DNA of 30,036 bases from DATBMY01 sp036554605 (GCA_036554605.1 DATBMY010000517.1:1-30036), one strand, 5' to 3'; positions 1 to 7,761 are shown, numbered from the stretch's first letter. The notes: generated from the letters alone by a model not told the origin. A program made the numbers and translations.

Positions 1-905
1 ATCCCCCGACCTGCCCTCAACGTATTCACGCGCGTGCCAGCCAGGTTCATAAGCAGCCCGAATCGGCGAGTCGTGAACGAAGTCGTCAAGTTAGAGCCAT
101 AGCTTAAATCGGCGCTGTTGAAAAAGACGCCTGCCTGGCCATGGAGGTTATCGCCGTTCGGCGAATAGACGGGCGTGCGCGATATGAATTGAATGCTGCC
201 GCCTATAGCGTCGCTCCCGTACTGCGCGCTGTTAGGCCCGCGAAGCACCTCGACCGATTGCAGGTTCGATGGATGAATTAGGTTCAAGAACGTGCTGATG
301 CCGCCGCGCTGCGCCGATGTTGAATAACGGACGCCGTCGACAAAGACATTGACCTTGTTACCCGTCACGCCGCGAACGACTATGCCCGATACGGTTGGAC
401 TGGTGCGCTGCACATGTGTGCCCACCTCTTCTTGCGCCACTTCGGCGACGACCGTGCGGGCGCGCTCGACGATTTCGCGTTCGCCTATGACATTTACCTG
501 CTGCGATATCGTCTCGATGCTTTCGACATTGCCGAGGTTCGCCGTGACCGTAACCTCTTCGCTCGCGGCGCGCGGCTCAAGCACCACCTCCAGGCTGGTT
601 TCTCCCGCTCCTCGCACGGCCACCGACATCTGCCACTCGGTGAATCCTTCAAACCCGACCACTAGCAGGTAGCTTCCCGCGGGAACATTCTCGATTATAA
701 AGCGCCCCTGCGCATCCGTTACGGTCGTGCCGATGATCGCTTGCTGCGCGTTGAGCAGCGAGACCGCCGCATTCGCCACGACGGCGCCCGACGGGTCGCG
801 CACTATTCCAGTTATAGACGCGTTGTACCCATAAACGGCGATTGAGATAGAAAGCAGGATCGCTGTGCTTGCGATTGAGCAGAATAGTACTCTGAGATTC
901 TTCAT
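1..905 (-). CDS. TonB-dependent receptor, N-terminal part (cut by window edge)
   Basis: Outer-membrane receptor that would import a ligand using TonB energy. Reading the minus strand from ATG at 905, the frame stays open to base 1, about 301 residues. A signal peptide (MKNLRVLFCSIASTAILLSISIAV begins it, shown here in part) is followed by a carboxypeptidase-regulatory-like beta-sandwich at about residues 30-110 (ITGIVRDPSGAVV, TDAQGRFIIENVPAG). The plug domain follows from about 130, with VRGVTGNKVNVFVDGVRY, then VEVLRGPNSAQYGSDAIGGS, the typical plug signature. The beta-barrel lies outside the window. The start is supported by an AAGGA site 6-7 bases upstream. This Carboxypeptidase-reg plus plug layout is usual in Acidobacteriota and Bacteroidota receptors; the ligand cannot be told. 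It lies downstream of, and in the same direction as, the S9 peptidase, with a repeat element in the gap. Confidence 0.93.
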   Translation of the reverse strand, partial: MKNLRVLFCSIASTAILLSISIAVYGYNASITGIVRDPSGAVVANAAVSLLNAQQAIIGTTVTDAQGRFIIENVPAGSYLLVVGFEGFTEWQMSVAVRGAGETSLEVVLEPRAASEEVTVTANLGNVESIETISQQVNVIGEREIVERARTVVAEVAQEEVGTHVQRTSPTVSGIVVRGVTGNKVNVFVDGVRYSTSAQRGGISTFLNLIHPSNLQSVEVLRGPNSAQYGSDAIGGSIQFISRTPVYSPNGDNLHGQAGVFFNSADLSYGSNLTTSFTTRRFGLLMNLAGTRVNTLRAGRG

Positions 906-963
906 CAATAATCCTTGGCCTGTCTACTTTAAAGAGATTAATAGGTCGATAGCGGTTGACACA

Positions 964-1066
964 AGCCTCCGGCATTTATACCGGGGCTACAGGAAAGTCG
1001 GTACCGCGGGCGGTACGGGGCGGGTATTGCCGATCACACCGGGTCGCTACCACTCCCTGTACTGAC
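964..1066. repeat. Palindromic intergenic repeat-like element upstream of the receptor gene
   Basis: A compact GC-rich element lies in the 241-base gap. It has a small hairpin at 964-988 (AGCC-CCGG arms pairing across a CATTTATA loop, one bulged T). Next to it are two imperfect inverted arms, 997-1025 and 1038-1066, matching at about 19 of 29 positions when one is reverse-complemented; both carry a GTCxGTAC...GGTA core. On the minus strand this would be in the receptor's 5' leader. No transposase or target duplication is visible. It could be a small palindromic (REP/MITE-like) repeat or a structured leader. Confidence 0.45.
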
Positions 1067-1146
1067 CTGACTGAGAGGCCGAGCAACAACTTTGTTTAAT
1101 GCAACCTCTTTACTCTATTCGAGAGGCTAAAGATCGTCACGCGGGC

Positions 1147-3237
1147 TTACTTAAGATGCCGGTCGAAGAAATCCGCGGCCGCGTGGTATGCGCGCAGCCA
1201 GTTTGTGTGGAGCAGAAAATCGTGCACTTCGTCGGGGAAGATCATCTCTTCAAACTTCACTTTGCGCTCGCGCAATCGCCGCACCAGATCGACCGTCTGG
1301 CTGAAGGCTACGTTGCGGTCGTCGTCGCCGTGAATAAGCAGCACGGGCGATTTCCACTTATCGACCGAGTTGATAGGCGATGACTCACGGGCTAGCCTCA
1401 CAAGTTCCGAGGTGGCCTGCGGAGAACGGCTCACGCGCGCGCCCCAGTCGTGCACGCCGTGAATATCTACGCCCGCTGCGAATATATCCGAGTCGCGCGC
1501 AAGCCCCATGGCGGTCAGGAATCCTCCATAAGATCCGCCCCATAGCCCCACGCGATTGACGTCAACATCCGGGCGCGAGCGCAGGTACTTGCCCGCGGCA
1601 ACCACGTCCTGATACTCGGAGGCGCCGCGCGCGCCGCGGTTCTTTGCCTCGCGAAAAGCGCGGCCGTAGCCTATGCCGCAGCGGAAATTGACCGACAAGA
1701 CCATGTAACCGCGGCTCGCCAGATATTGATTGAACGCATAGGCGTTGTGATAGTAATAGCCGTAATGCCAGGCGGGCAGCATCTGGCGCACGGGGCCGCC
1801 GTGCAGGAAGACTACCGCGGGTCGCCGGCCCGCCGCCTCGCGCGGCTTGAACAACTGGCCGTGTACCTTTACCTGGTCGGCGGACTCGAATGTTACCTCC
1901 TCGGGCTCGACCATCTGCGCCGCCGGAAAGCTGCTTGCCAAAGCGTGCGCCGCGACGGGCCTGACATTCGATCCGCCGATCTCCGCCGTGTAAGGCATAA
2001 TCGGGTCGCGTGCGGTCGCGTGAAGAAAGGCCACATGGCGGCCGCCGTTTATTATGGCCGGAAACATCTCTATTCCGTTTGTGCGCGTGACGGGCACCGG
2101 TTCGCCGCCCGCCAGATTTACCCGCCACAGGTGACGGCGATTGATATCGCCCGCGTTCGACGCGACGATGATAAAAGACCGGTCTGGCGAAAACGCGGCA
2201 TTCTCAACTTCGTAATTGCCTGACGTCAGCGCCCGGGCCTGGCCGCCGCTTGCGGGCACAGAGTATAAATGAGCCCAGCCCTCTTTTTCCGAGGCGAATA
2301 CTATCTGATCGCCCGCTCCCCATTGCAGCATGTTTTCGCCGAGCGGCTGAAACGTAAACGAATCCATCGCGCCTTCGCCCGACCGCCACACTTCTTTAGC
2401 CTTTCCGGTCGCGACCTCGACTACACGTATGGCCCACGGTTGCAGCCGGTCTCTGTCCGCCCCGAAAGTATCGACAAGATTAAAGAGGCGTATAAAGGCA
2501 ATGCGCTTTCCGTCGGGCGACCATCGCGGCATTATGTCGCGGTCGACGGAAGGGTCCAGGAATTTAATGCGCCGCCGCGCCTCGTCGAATATTGCGATAA
2601 AGCTGTGAGCGCCGCGCGAGGATACGAAGGCGAGATGCGAAGCGTCGGGCGACCAGGCGGGCGAGTTGACGTTGCCGCGAATCTCGAAAAGCTTCTTTGG
2701 CGGGCCACCCGCGCGAGCGCCGGGCGCGGGTAAGGTTGCGCTCCAGAGGTGATTCTCGCGCGCAAAAATCACGCGGTCGCCGCGTGGCGAAAACCGCGGC
2801 GATTCGCCTTCGCCGATTCTTGTGATGGCACCGCCGCGCGTGTTGACCAGATAGATTTCCTGGCGCGCGCCTTCCGGGTCGCTCGTCGGGTTGGGGATTT
2901 CGCTTTCGCTATTAGGCTCGCCGCCGCGCACATAGGCGATCCAGTTGCCGTCGGGCGAGAAGGCGAGCTGGAGCAGTTCCTGGCCGTCTTCTTTATCGTA
3001 CCGGGTGAGCTGGCGACCGCGATAATCGGGCGCTTGGGCGATCCATATGTTGCGGCGGCCTTGAGCGTCAAAGACCCAGGCGATCTTATCCCCGCGCGGC
3101 GAGGCTATCAGCTCGGATGGAAAGGGCGAGCTTAACGCCTGTTCAAGCGTAAAGCCATTTGCATAAGCAAATGCGCTGAGAGCCGTTGCGATGGCGAGCG
3201 CGCCGAAAGCGAGCCTGAGATTTTTGAGAGCAGACAT
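1147..3237 (-). CDS. Secreted S9-family (prolyl oligopeptidase type) serine peptidase
   Basis: 696-residue exported peptidase, probably cleaving short peptides in the periplasm or outside. An N-terminal signal peptide (about 1-26, ending ALSAFAYANG) is followed by a WD40-like beta-propeller (about 30-430) with repeated SPDGNWIAYV, SPRGDRVIF and SPDGKRIAFI blades. The C-terminal alpha/beta-hydrolase domain carries the nucleophile elbow GGSYGG (Ser about 569), the acid in HGDDDRNV (Asp about 640) and the His in DEVHDF (about 672), so the triad is complete. HGGP near residue 478 fits the oxyanion region. The ATG at 3237 has GGAGG five to six bases upstream. Length and domain order are normal for acylaminoacyl-peptidase/DPP-like S9 members; the exact specificity cannot be read. 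The receptor gene follows on the same strand after 241 bases. Confidence 0.95.
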   Translation of the reverse strand: MSALKNLRLAFGALAIATALSAFAYANGFTLEQALSSPFPSELIASPRGDKIAWVFDAQGRRNIWIAQAPDYRGRQLTRYDKEDGQELLQLAFSPDGNWIAYVRGGEPNSESEIPNPTSDPEGARQEIYLVNTRGGAITRIGEGESPRFSPRGDRVIFARENHLWSATLPAPGARAGGPPKKLFEIRGNVNSPAWSPDASHLAFVSSRGAHSFIAIFDEARRRIKFLDPSVDRDIMPRWSPDGKRIAFIRLFNLVDTFGADRDRLQPWAIRVVEVATGKAKEVWRSGEGAMDSFTFQPLGENMLQWGAGDQIVFASEKEGWAHLYSVPASGGQARALTSGNYEVENAAFSPDRSFIIVASNAGDINRRHLWRVNLAGGEPVPVTRTNGIEMFPAIINGGRHVAFLHATARDPIMPYTAEIGGSNVRPVAAHALASSFPAAQMVEPEEVTFESADQVKVHGQLFKPREAAGRRPAVVFLHGGPVRQMLPAWHYGYYYHNAYAFNQYLASRGYMVLSVNFRCGIGYGRAFREAKNRGARGASEYQDVVAAGKYLRSRPDVDVNRVGLWGGSYGGFLTAMGLARDSDIFAAGVDIHGVHDWGARVSRSPQATSELVRLARESSPINSVDKWKSPVLLIHGDDDRNVAFSQTVDLVRRLRERKVKFEEMIFPDEVHDFLLHTNWLRAYHAAADFFDRHLK

Positions 3238-3324
3238 ATCTCCTCCGGGGAAGCGGCGAATCTTTTCTTGCGTGTGATGGCTTATATGCTCTCAAGCTGA
3301 GCGTGTCAAGCGCTGTCAGGACGC

Positions 3325-3466
3325 GGTAGTGTGGTAATAGAGTGTTGAGCAGCAGGCGCACAGATTTGGAGTGCGGCTGCCTTGTCACCGCTTGAAAAAG
3401 CTCCGAGCGTGTCGGGGCGCTCCAAATTCATCCTTTTATTCCTCAACTCTCTATTACCCCACTACC
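3325..3466. repeat. 142-bp palindromic element with 25-bp terminal inverted repeats
   Basis: In the 302-base gap between the peptidase (start 3237, minus) and the next plus-strand gene. The outer arms 3325-3349 and 3442-3466 are inverted repeats matching at 23 of 25 positions (GGTAGTGTGGTAATAGAGTG... and its complement). Inner arms 3363-3374 and 3417-3428 (ATTTGGAGTGC and its near complement) match at 10 of 12. The nested symmetry suggests a MITE-like or folded repeat unit with no coding capacity. No flanking target duplication is evident. The rest of the gap holds nothing recognised. Confidence 0.7.
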
Positions 3467-3539
3467 AAATGTTCCTGGCGCTTGTCACCCCGCCGGCCAA
3501 TCTGGTTGAATACTCTTGTGGCGCGGAAAGGATTTGCGC

Positions 3540-4049
3540 ATGAGCACACGCGCTAAACAAGACGCCGAAGCCGAGCGGCAGGAGCCTCGCGCCCGGCGTG
3601 TATCAAAGAAAGATCAGATCATTTCCCTCTTCACATCTGGCATAGGCGACATAGAGGACCTGGCGATGATAACCGGCTCGCGGTCGAGCTACGTCGCCTC
3701 AGTGTTGCAGGATGCCGGGCTTATGACCGGCTACTTCGATCTCTACACCACAAGCTCGCACCCAATGAACGTCTATTCGAAGTTCTTTGCCGGCAGGCTG
3801 GGCTTCAAGGACGAGGCGACCGCAAAAGAGAGTCTGGAAGTCATCGACCGGCTCTATCATCAGTTCGATCTCGCGCGAGACCGCGCCGGCCAGCATCATG
3901 CTCTGCTAATGGCGCTCACCATGTTTGACCGGGCCAGGTGGACCGGCAAGGGAGAGGAAGCGGAAATATTCAGGCAGTGGTTGATAGCCCGGTTGAACGA
4001 AGCGGTCTTGACGGGCGAAGAGGCGCAAGAGACCGCTCAAAAACCCTGA
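3540..4049 (+). CDS. Conserved-looking small protein with a possible helix-turn-helix
   Basis: Not recognised as a named family. The ATG at 3540 is preferred over an in-frame TTG at 3516 because AAGGA lies seven bases ahead of it. The 169-residue protein has a basic, charged N-terminus (to about 22), then KKDQIISLFTSG, IEDLAMITGS and SSYVASVLQDAGLM (about 22-62). These look like a winged or MarR-like helix-turn-helix that reads 'element not present / variant present'. The remainder (about 80-155) is predicted helical, rich in charged residues and ends in acidic Gln/Glu. No signal peptide or membrane segment. It starts a same-strand run with the next unknown gene (57-base gap) and then the P450, so co-transcription is plausible. 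A DNA-binding role is only a guess from the helix pattern. Confidence 0.75.
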   Translation: MSTRAKQDAEAERQEPRARRVSKKDQIISLFTSGIGDIEDLAMITGSRSSYVASVLQDAGLMTGYFDLYTTSSHPMNVYSKFFAGRLGFKDEATAKESLEVIDRLYHQFDLARDRAGQHHALLMALTMFDRARWTGKGEEAEIFRQWLIARLNEAVLTGEEAQETAQKP

Positions 4050-4106
4050 GCGACCGCCGCGCGGTTGCCGAGCCATCAGGATGAATTGCTGAAGGAGAGG
4101 TCTGCT

Positions 4107-4577
4107 ATGGAGAGAGAGAAAGAGATAGCGAAACTTGTAAACGTGCTGCGGAGGACCGCGCGAATGGCGCTTCAGGCCGGGCCGGCGGGCGGAAGCGGCG
4201 ATGTCGCGCGCTTTACCGTCGAGCAGTACAACCGCGTGCTTGCGCGCTTGAAAGAATTAGATCCGGGCGTCGGGTCGATCTTTGATCCGCTGCCCGCCGA
4301 TAGCTCGCTCACGGTCGCGGGCATGGCATGCAGGCAACTGGCGGCATACTATGAAGACGAGGCGGGCGCGCAGTGGCGCTGGGGCGGCGGCCACGGCCTC
4401 GGCATTGACGCGGAGGCCTTCAAAGAGTTCTGGCAGCGGTCGGCGCGAGACATAGAGGATTTCGGCGAATACATACGCGGGAGCGTCGACGAGTGGCTGC
4501 GCCAGCGTAAATCCAAGGGCAAAGAGCAGTCTAAAGAGTCGAACAGGGTTGATCCCGAAGAGACGAAACCGAGCTAA
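4107..4577 (+). CDS. Hypothetical protein upstream of a P450
   Basis: Family not recognised. Translation from ATG at 4107 gives 156 residues; GGAGAGG lies about six bases before this ATG, whereas the upstream in-frame TTG codon has no such site. The N-terminus (MEREKEIAKLVNVLRRTARM) is helical. A central segment has a Gly-rich stretch (RWGGGHGLGID, about 95-105), and the C-terminus (about 110-156) is helical, then strongly charged and Lys/Glu/Ser rich. There are no transmembrane segments, no signal peptide and no obvious catalytic motif. Position between the HTH-like gene and the P450 suggests an operon, but no function can be assigned. Confidence 0.75.
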   Translation: MEREKEIAKLVNVLRRTARMALQAGPAGGSGDVARFTVEQYNRVLARLKELDPGVGSIFDPLPADSSLTVAGMACRQLAAYYEDEAGAQWRWGGGHGLGIDAEAFKEFWQRSARDIEDFGEYIRGSVDEWLRQRKSKGKEQSKESNRVDPEETKPS

Positions 4578-4633
4578 TATGGAGAGCGCGGCGATGAACT
4601 TTATAAGAGCCGGCCGCGGATAAGCGCTGATTG

Positions 4634-4664
4634 TTGACAACGCGGGCGACAGGCGCGTTAATAA
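4634..4664 (+). promoter_or_regulatory. Possible sigma-70-type promoter just ahead of the P450
   Basis: TTGACA at 4634-4639 is a perfect -35 hexamer. TTAATA/TAATAA at 4658-4664 is a fair -10, 18-19 bases away. The P450 ATG at 4673 would then lie only a few bases after the transcription start, giving a nearly leaderless mRNA. That fits the absence of a good Shine-Dalgarno there. Could also be chance. Confidence 0.35.
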
Positions 4665-4672
4665 AAGCTGTC

Positions 4673-6010
4673 ATGGCTAAAGCGCAAGTACCGCCCGGCC
4701 CACGGGGCAATTTTCTTTTCGGCAATTTCCTCGACTTCAGCCGCGACCCGCTCGGGTTCCTTTCACTGTGTGCGAAAGAGTATCCGGATGTAGCGCTCAT
4801 GCGCGTAGGCCGGCTCAATAGCTACATACTCAACAACCCCGATCACATAGAAGAGGTGCTCGTCGCCAAGAGCCGCTATTTCAGAAAGGACAGGTTCTTG
4901 AATTTGCGCCTGTTTCGGCTCCTGCTCGGCAACGGATTGCTTACAAGCGACGGCGATTTCTGGCGGCGGCAGCGGCGGCTGGCCCAGCCGGCTTTTCACC
5001 GCGATCGCATAGCGAATTACGCGCGGGTGATGGTCGATTATACCGAGCGCATGCTCGAATCGTGGCGCGACGGCGACGAGCGCGATATACACCATTCGTT
5101 TATGGAGCTCACGCTTGAGATAGTGGCGAAGACGTTATTCGACGCCGATGTGCGTGGCAAGGCCGGGGAAGTTGGAGAAGCGCTCGAAGTCGCCATGGAT
5201 CGCTTCGCATCGCAAGGCAGCATTGTGAGGATGCTCGACAATTTCCTGCCCACCCCCGGCCGCATAAGGTATCAAAGGGCGGTCCGCCGTCTGGAAGAAA
5301 TAATCTATCGCTTTATAGGCGAGCATCGCCAAAGCGGGCGCGACGCGGGCGACCTGCTTTCGATGCTGCTTGCCGCCCGCGACGAAGACGGCTCTCAGAT
5401 GAGCGACCGGCAATTGCGCGACGAGGTGATGACCATATTCCTGGCAGGCCACGAGACGACCGCGCTCGCGCTCTCATGGACCTTCTACCTGCTCGCCCTG
5501 AATCCCGGCACAGAGCGAAAGCTCATGGCCGAGCTTGACCAGCTTTCGGGCAAGGCGCCCGGCATAAGCGACCTCGGGCGCCTCTCTTACACCGAGCGCG
5601 TAATTAAAGAGGCAATGCGGTTGTACCCGCCCGCGTGGAGCATCGGCCGCGAAGCCATAGAAGAATGCGAGATAGGAGGCTACAATCTGCCGCCGGGCAC
5701 GCAGGTCTATATGATCCAATGGACCATGCATCGCAACCCGCGCTACTTTGAAGACCCGGAAGAGTTTCGGCCCGAGCGATGGACCGAAGAATTTGAGAAG
5801 CGTTTGCCCCGGTTCGCCTACTTTCCGTTCGGAGGCGGGCCGCGCCTTTGCATCGGCAACTCTTTCGCAATAATGGAAGCCGTCTTGATACTTGCGACCA
5901 TCGCGCAGCGATTTAAGCTCACGCTCGCGCCCGCTCAGACCATTACGCCCTGGCCATCGGTCACCCTGCGGCCAAAAACGGGCATCAGAATGAGGCTCGA
6001 CAGGCGATAA
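4673..6010 (+). CDS. Cytochrome P450 (soluble, CYP110/CYP4-like)
   Basis: 445-residue heme-thiolate monooxygenase. The motifs are complete: proline-rich start VPPGPRG (6-12), helix-C WRRQR (97-101), I-helix oxygen-activation motif AGHETT (258-263), the K-helix ExxR pair E313/R316 (EAMR), PERW (367-370) and the heme loop FGGGPRLCIG with Cys393. There is no N-terminal membrane anchor or signal, so it should be a soluble cytoplasmic enzyme needing separate electron donors; no ferredoxin or reductase gene lies nearby. Sequence style (AGHETTA, FGGGPRLCIGN) resembles bacterial fatty-acid or terpene hydroxylases of the CYP110/CYP4-like group, but the substrate is unknown. The start is ATG 4673; an in-frame TTG at 4631 would add residues before the conserved PPGP and is not preferred. 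A short hairpin lies after the stop. Confidence 0.95.
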   Translation: MAKAQVPPGPRGNFLFGNFLDFSRDPLGFLSLCAKEYPDVALMRVGRLNSYILNNPDHIEEVLVAKSRYFRKDRFLNLRLFRLLLGNGLLTSDGDFWRRQRRLAQPAFHRDRIANYARVMVDYTERMLESWRDGDERDIHHSFMELTLEIVAKTLFDADVRGKAGEVGEALEVAMDRFASQGSIVRMLDNFLPTPGRIRYQRAVRRLEEIIYRFIGEHRQSGRDAGDLLSMLLAARDEDGSQMSDRQLRDEVMTIFLAGHETTALALSWTFYLLALNPGTERKLMAELDQLSGKAPGISDLGRLSYTERVIKEAMRLYPPAWSIGREAIEECEIGGYNLPPGTQVYMIQWTMHRNPRYFEDPEEFRPERWTEEFEKRLPRFAYFPFGGGPRLCIGNSFAIMEAVLILATIAQRFKLTLAPAQTITPWPSVTLRPKTGIRMRLDRR

Positions 6011-6025
6011 GCGCCCGTGGCAGAG

Positions 6026-6041
6026 CGTGGCACAAGCCACG
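6026..6041 (+). terminator. Small stem-loop after the P450
   Basis: CGTGGC-ACAA-GCCACG, a perfect 6-bp stem with a 4-base loop, 15 bases after the P450 stop. No U-tract follows, so a terminator role is uncertain. An upstream CCGTGG (6015-6020) could pair with the same right arm. Confidence 0.35.
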
Positions 6042-6152
6042 GAAATTCTTACATAGCCCGGCTGTAATCTTTACTCGCGGCGCCGCCGGATACGCCCTTA
6101 TCACCGGCAATCTCTCCTTATTTCCCGGCTATTTAGAGGCAGCGCGCAGGGC

Positions 6153-6166
6153 GGCACATAGCTTGC
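6153..6166 (+). promoter_or_regulatory. Sigma-54 (RpoN) type -24/-12 promoter candidate
   Basis: GGCACATAGCTTGC matches the sigma-54 consensus GGCAC-N5-TTGC, with exactly 10 bases between the invariant GG (6153-6154) and GC (6165-6166). Only the leading T of TGGCAC is replaced by C. Transcription would begin near 6178. The site lies in the 344-base gap between the P450 and the OmpA lipoprotein and directly precedes three stacked stem-loops. No enhancer-binding regulator gene is in the window. Confidence 0.5.
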
Positions 6167-6177
6167 ACAAGTTCCAG

Positions 6178-6283
6178 GTGGGGCAGAGATACGGGATGTT
6201 ATTTCCGGTCTCTTATGCGGTTACTGTGGTGAGGACGGTAACCACGAGGGCGATGCGGAGAACATCTGCATCGCCCTTTATTT
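6178..6283 (+). ncRNA. Candidate structured small RNA or leader with intrinsic terminator
   Basis: About 106 bases from the predicted sigma-54 start to a terminator. Three hairpins are visible in order. 6185-6213 has AGAGA/TCTCT outer and CGGGA/TTCCG inner pairs. 6219-6243 pairs GGTTAC with GTAACC and can alternatively pair GTGGT 6226-6230 with ACCAC 6241-6245. 6247-6277 is a perfect 10-bp stem AGGGCGATGC/GCATCGCCCT followed by TTATTT. The last one looks like an intrinsic terminator. The next gene starts 71 bases further on, so this is either a free-standing sRNA or an attenuating leader of the OmpA lipoprotein gene. It matches no RNA family that I recognise. The exact ends are inferred. Confidence 0.45.
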
Positions 6284-6354
6284 CACTGCCCAAAAGATCG
6301 TCGTGTGACGTTGAAAGACTATATTTCCAAGTTGCGCCAGTGGGAGAAAGTTCT

Positions 6355-7080
6355 ATGAGACGAAGAATAGTATTGATGGGAGTCATAAGCACCCTCGTGG
6401 TATTCACTTCGATAGGCTGCGCAACCAAGAAATATGCGCGAAATCGCATAAACGAGCGCGTCACACCGCTCGAAGCGCGCACGGGCGAGCTTGAAGAGAC
6501 TTCGCGGCGCAACAGCCAGGATCTATCGCGCATCAGCGCGGACATAACCGATGTTCGCGGGCGCGCCGACCGCGCGCAGTCGCAAGCCGAGCTTGCGCTC
6601 AACCGCGCCAACGACGCCAATGCGCGAATAAACACGGCCGAGCAGACGGTCGGCGATCTCAGAACGAATATCGATAAGTACACGCTTCAAAACACGGCGA
6701 CCGTGAACTTCAAATTCGACAGCCACCAGCTCACGGATGAGGCGAAAATGGCGCTTGACGAGCTGGCGGCGCAGATAAAGGACCGCGAGAATTTTGTGCT
6801 TGAGCTTCAAGGGTTCGCCGACGCGACTGGGACAGAAGCTTATAACAACCAGCTCACGCAGCGTCGCGCCGACGCGGTGCGACGCTACCTGGCAGAGCAG
6901 CACGACATACCTCTGTTCAGAATGCACATACTCGGATTTGGCGAGATGAGATCGGTAGCCGACAACAGCACCCGCGAAGGTCGCGCGCAGAATCGCCGGG
7001 TGGAGGTCCGATTGATGACTCGCGCGGTGACGGCAGGCAGCACGGCCACCACCGTCAAAACATCAGCGACGCGGAACTGA
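6355..7080 (+). CDS. OmpA-family peptidoglycan-binding lipoprotein
   Basis: 241-residue envelope lipoprotein that likely tethers the outer membrane to peptidoglycan. The N-terminus MRRRIVLMGVISTLVVF leads to a lipobox TSIGC with Cys22 as the lipidation site. Residues about 28-110 are a long, heptad-like helix rich in Arg/Glu/Asn/Ala (Lpp/Pal-type coiled coil: TPLEARTGELEE, QAELALNRANDAN). The OmpA C-terminal domain (about 118-225) has the marker NFKFDSHQLTDEAK, FADATGTEAYNNQLTQRRADAVRRYL and the closing NRRVEVRL. The ATG at 6355 is chosen because GGGAGAAAG lies five to seven bases before it and the signal peptide begins there; the frame is open further upstream across the terminator hairpin, which is not coding. 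A perfect terminator follows the gene at 7155. Overall resembles Pal or YiaD-like proteins. Confidence 0.93.
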   Translation: MRRRIVLMGVISTLVVFTSIGCATKKYARNRINERVTPLEARTGELEETSRRNSQDLSRISADITDVRGRADRAQSQAELALNRANDANARINTAEQTVGDLRTNIDKYTLQNTATVNFKFDSHQLTDEAKMALDELAAQIKDRENFVLELQGFADATGTEAYNNQLTQRRADAVRRYLAEQHDIPLFRMHILGFGEMRSVADNSTREGRAQNRRVEVRLMTRAVTAGSTATTVKTSATRN

Positions 7081-7154
7081 CCCTCTCCTCCTGATCGAAC
7101 GGCTGGACCACGCTAGAACCATAAGCCCTCGATCTTTAACCAAGCCTCCGTAAC

Positions 7155-7190
7155 AAGGCGGATCGCCCCCGATCCGCCTTTTTTATTTTT
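7155..7190 (+). terminator. Intrinsic terminator of the OmpA lipoprotein gene
   Basis: Perfect 11-bp stem AAGGCGGATCG / CGATCCGCCTT around a CCCC loop (7155-7180), followed by TTTTATTTTT. A textbook intrinsic terminator 74 bases after the stop at 7080. The macro-domain gene begins 20 bases downstream, so it must have a promoter within or over this terminator or depend on read-through. Confidence 0.93.
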
Positions 7191-7209
7191 GGTGTTAAAC
7201 TGACCGGGT

Positions 7210-7761
7210 ATGAGAATAGAGATACGCCGAGGCGACATAACCGACCAGCGCGATGTTGACGCGATAGTCAACGCCGCCAACACGGAGTTGTGGCTTGGTT
7301 CGGGAGTGGCCGCAGCGATAGCGGCGCGCGGCGGCCCCGGCATAGAGCGCGAGGCGATGGCTCAAGGACCCGTTAAGTTAGGCCAGGCGGTCGCCACTAC
7401 CGCGGGCAACCTGCCGAACCGTTACGTTTTGCATGCCGCGGCAATGGGGTATCGCGAAGAAGACCGCGGCGCGCCGAAGCGCGAGGGGTCGCTTTCGAGC
7501 GAGGCCATTATACGCGACGCCACGATCAACTCTTTGAAACTTGCCGACGAGCTAAAATGCAGTTCAATCGCTTTTCCGGCTCTTGCGACCGGCGTTGGAG
7601 GATTTCCCGTCGATGAGTGCGCCCGCGTGATGATCGCCGCCGCGCGTGATTACGCCCTCGCCGCCAACCTCTCGGTGATCGAGCGGGTAATATTTGTGCT
7701 CTTTACCGCGAGCGATGAAACAGTCTTTCAGGAAGAACTGAAGAGGATTGGCGAGGGCTGA
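7210..7761 (+). CDS. Macro-domain protein (ADP-ribose / O-acetyl-ADP-ribose binding)
   Basis: 183-residue single-domain protein. Macro domains bind ADP-ribose, and many remove acetyl or ADP-ribosyl groups from it or from proteins. Landmarks are RRGDIT (6-11), IVNAANTELWLGSGVAAAI (19-37, with the NAAN adenine/ribose segment and the Gly-rich loop), and the diphosphate-loop-like ALATGVGGFP near 128-137. Length is normal for a stand-alone MacroD-like domain and no signal peptide is present, so it is cytoplasmic. The ATG at 7210 has only a weak purine stretch ahead of it. It follows an intrinsic terminator and precedes, on the same strand, an exported metallopeptidase. No ADP-ribosyltransferase toxin lies next to it, so a DarTG-like toxin-antitoxin role is not supported. 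Confidence 0.9.
   Translation: MRIEIRRGDITDQRDVDAIVNAANTELWLGSGVAAAIAARGGPGIEREAMAQGPVKLGQAVATTAGNLPNRYVLHAAAMGYREEDRGAPKREGSLSSEAIIRDATINSLKLADELKCSSIAFPALATGVGGFPVDECARVMIAAARDYALAANLSVIERVIFVLFTASDETVFQEELKRIGEG

Noticed and set aside
906..1146. Cobalamin riboswitch ahead of the TonB-dependent receptor
   Set aside because: No B12-box or conserved core could be found; the sequence looks like paired repeat arms instead.
6178..6283. Guanidine-II (mini-ykkC) or other known riboswitch
   Set aside because: Two hairpins with ACGR loops are not present; an ACGG occurs but not as a terminal loop, and the downstream gene is not a transporter.
6163..6354. Upstream in-frame extension of the OmpA lipoprotein
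   Set aside because: It would translate through the terminator hairpin and destroy the lipoprotein signal peptide; a good ribosome site supports ATG 6355.
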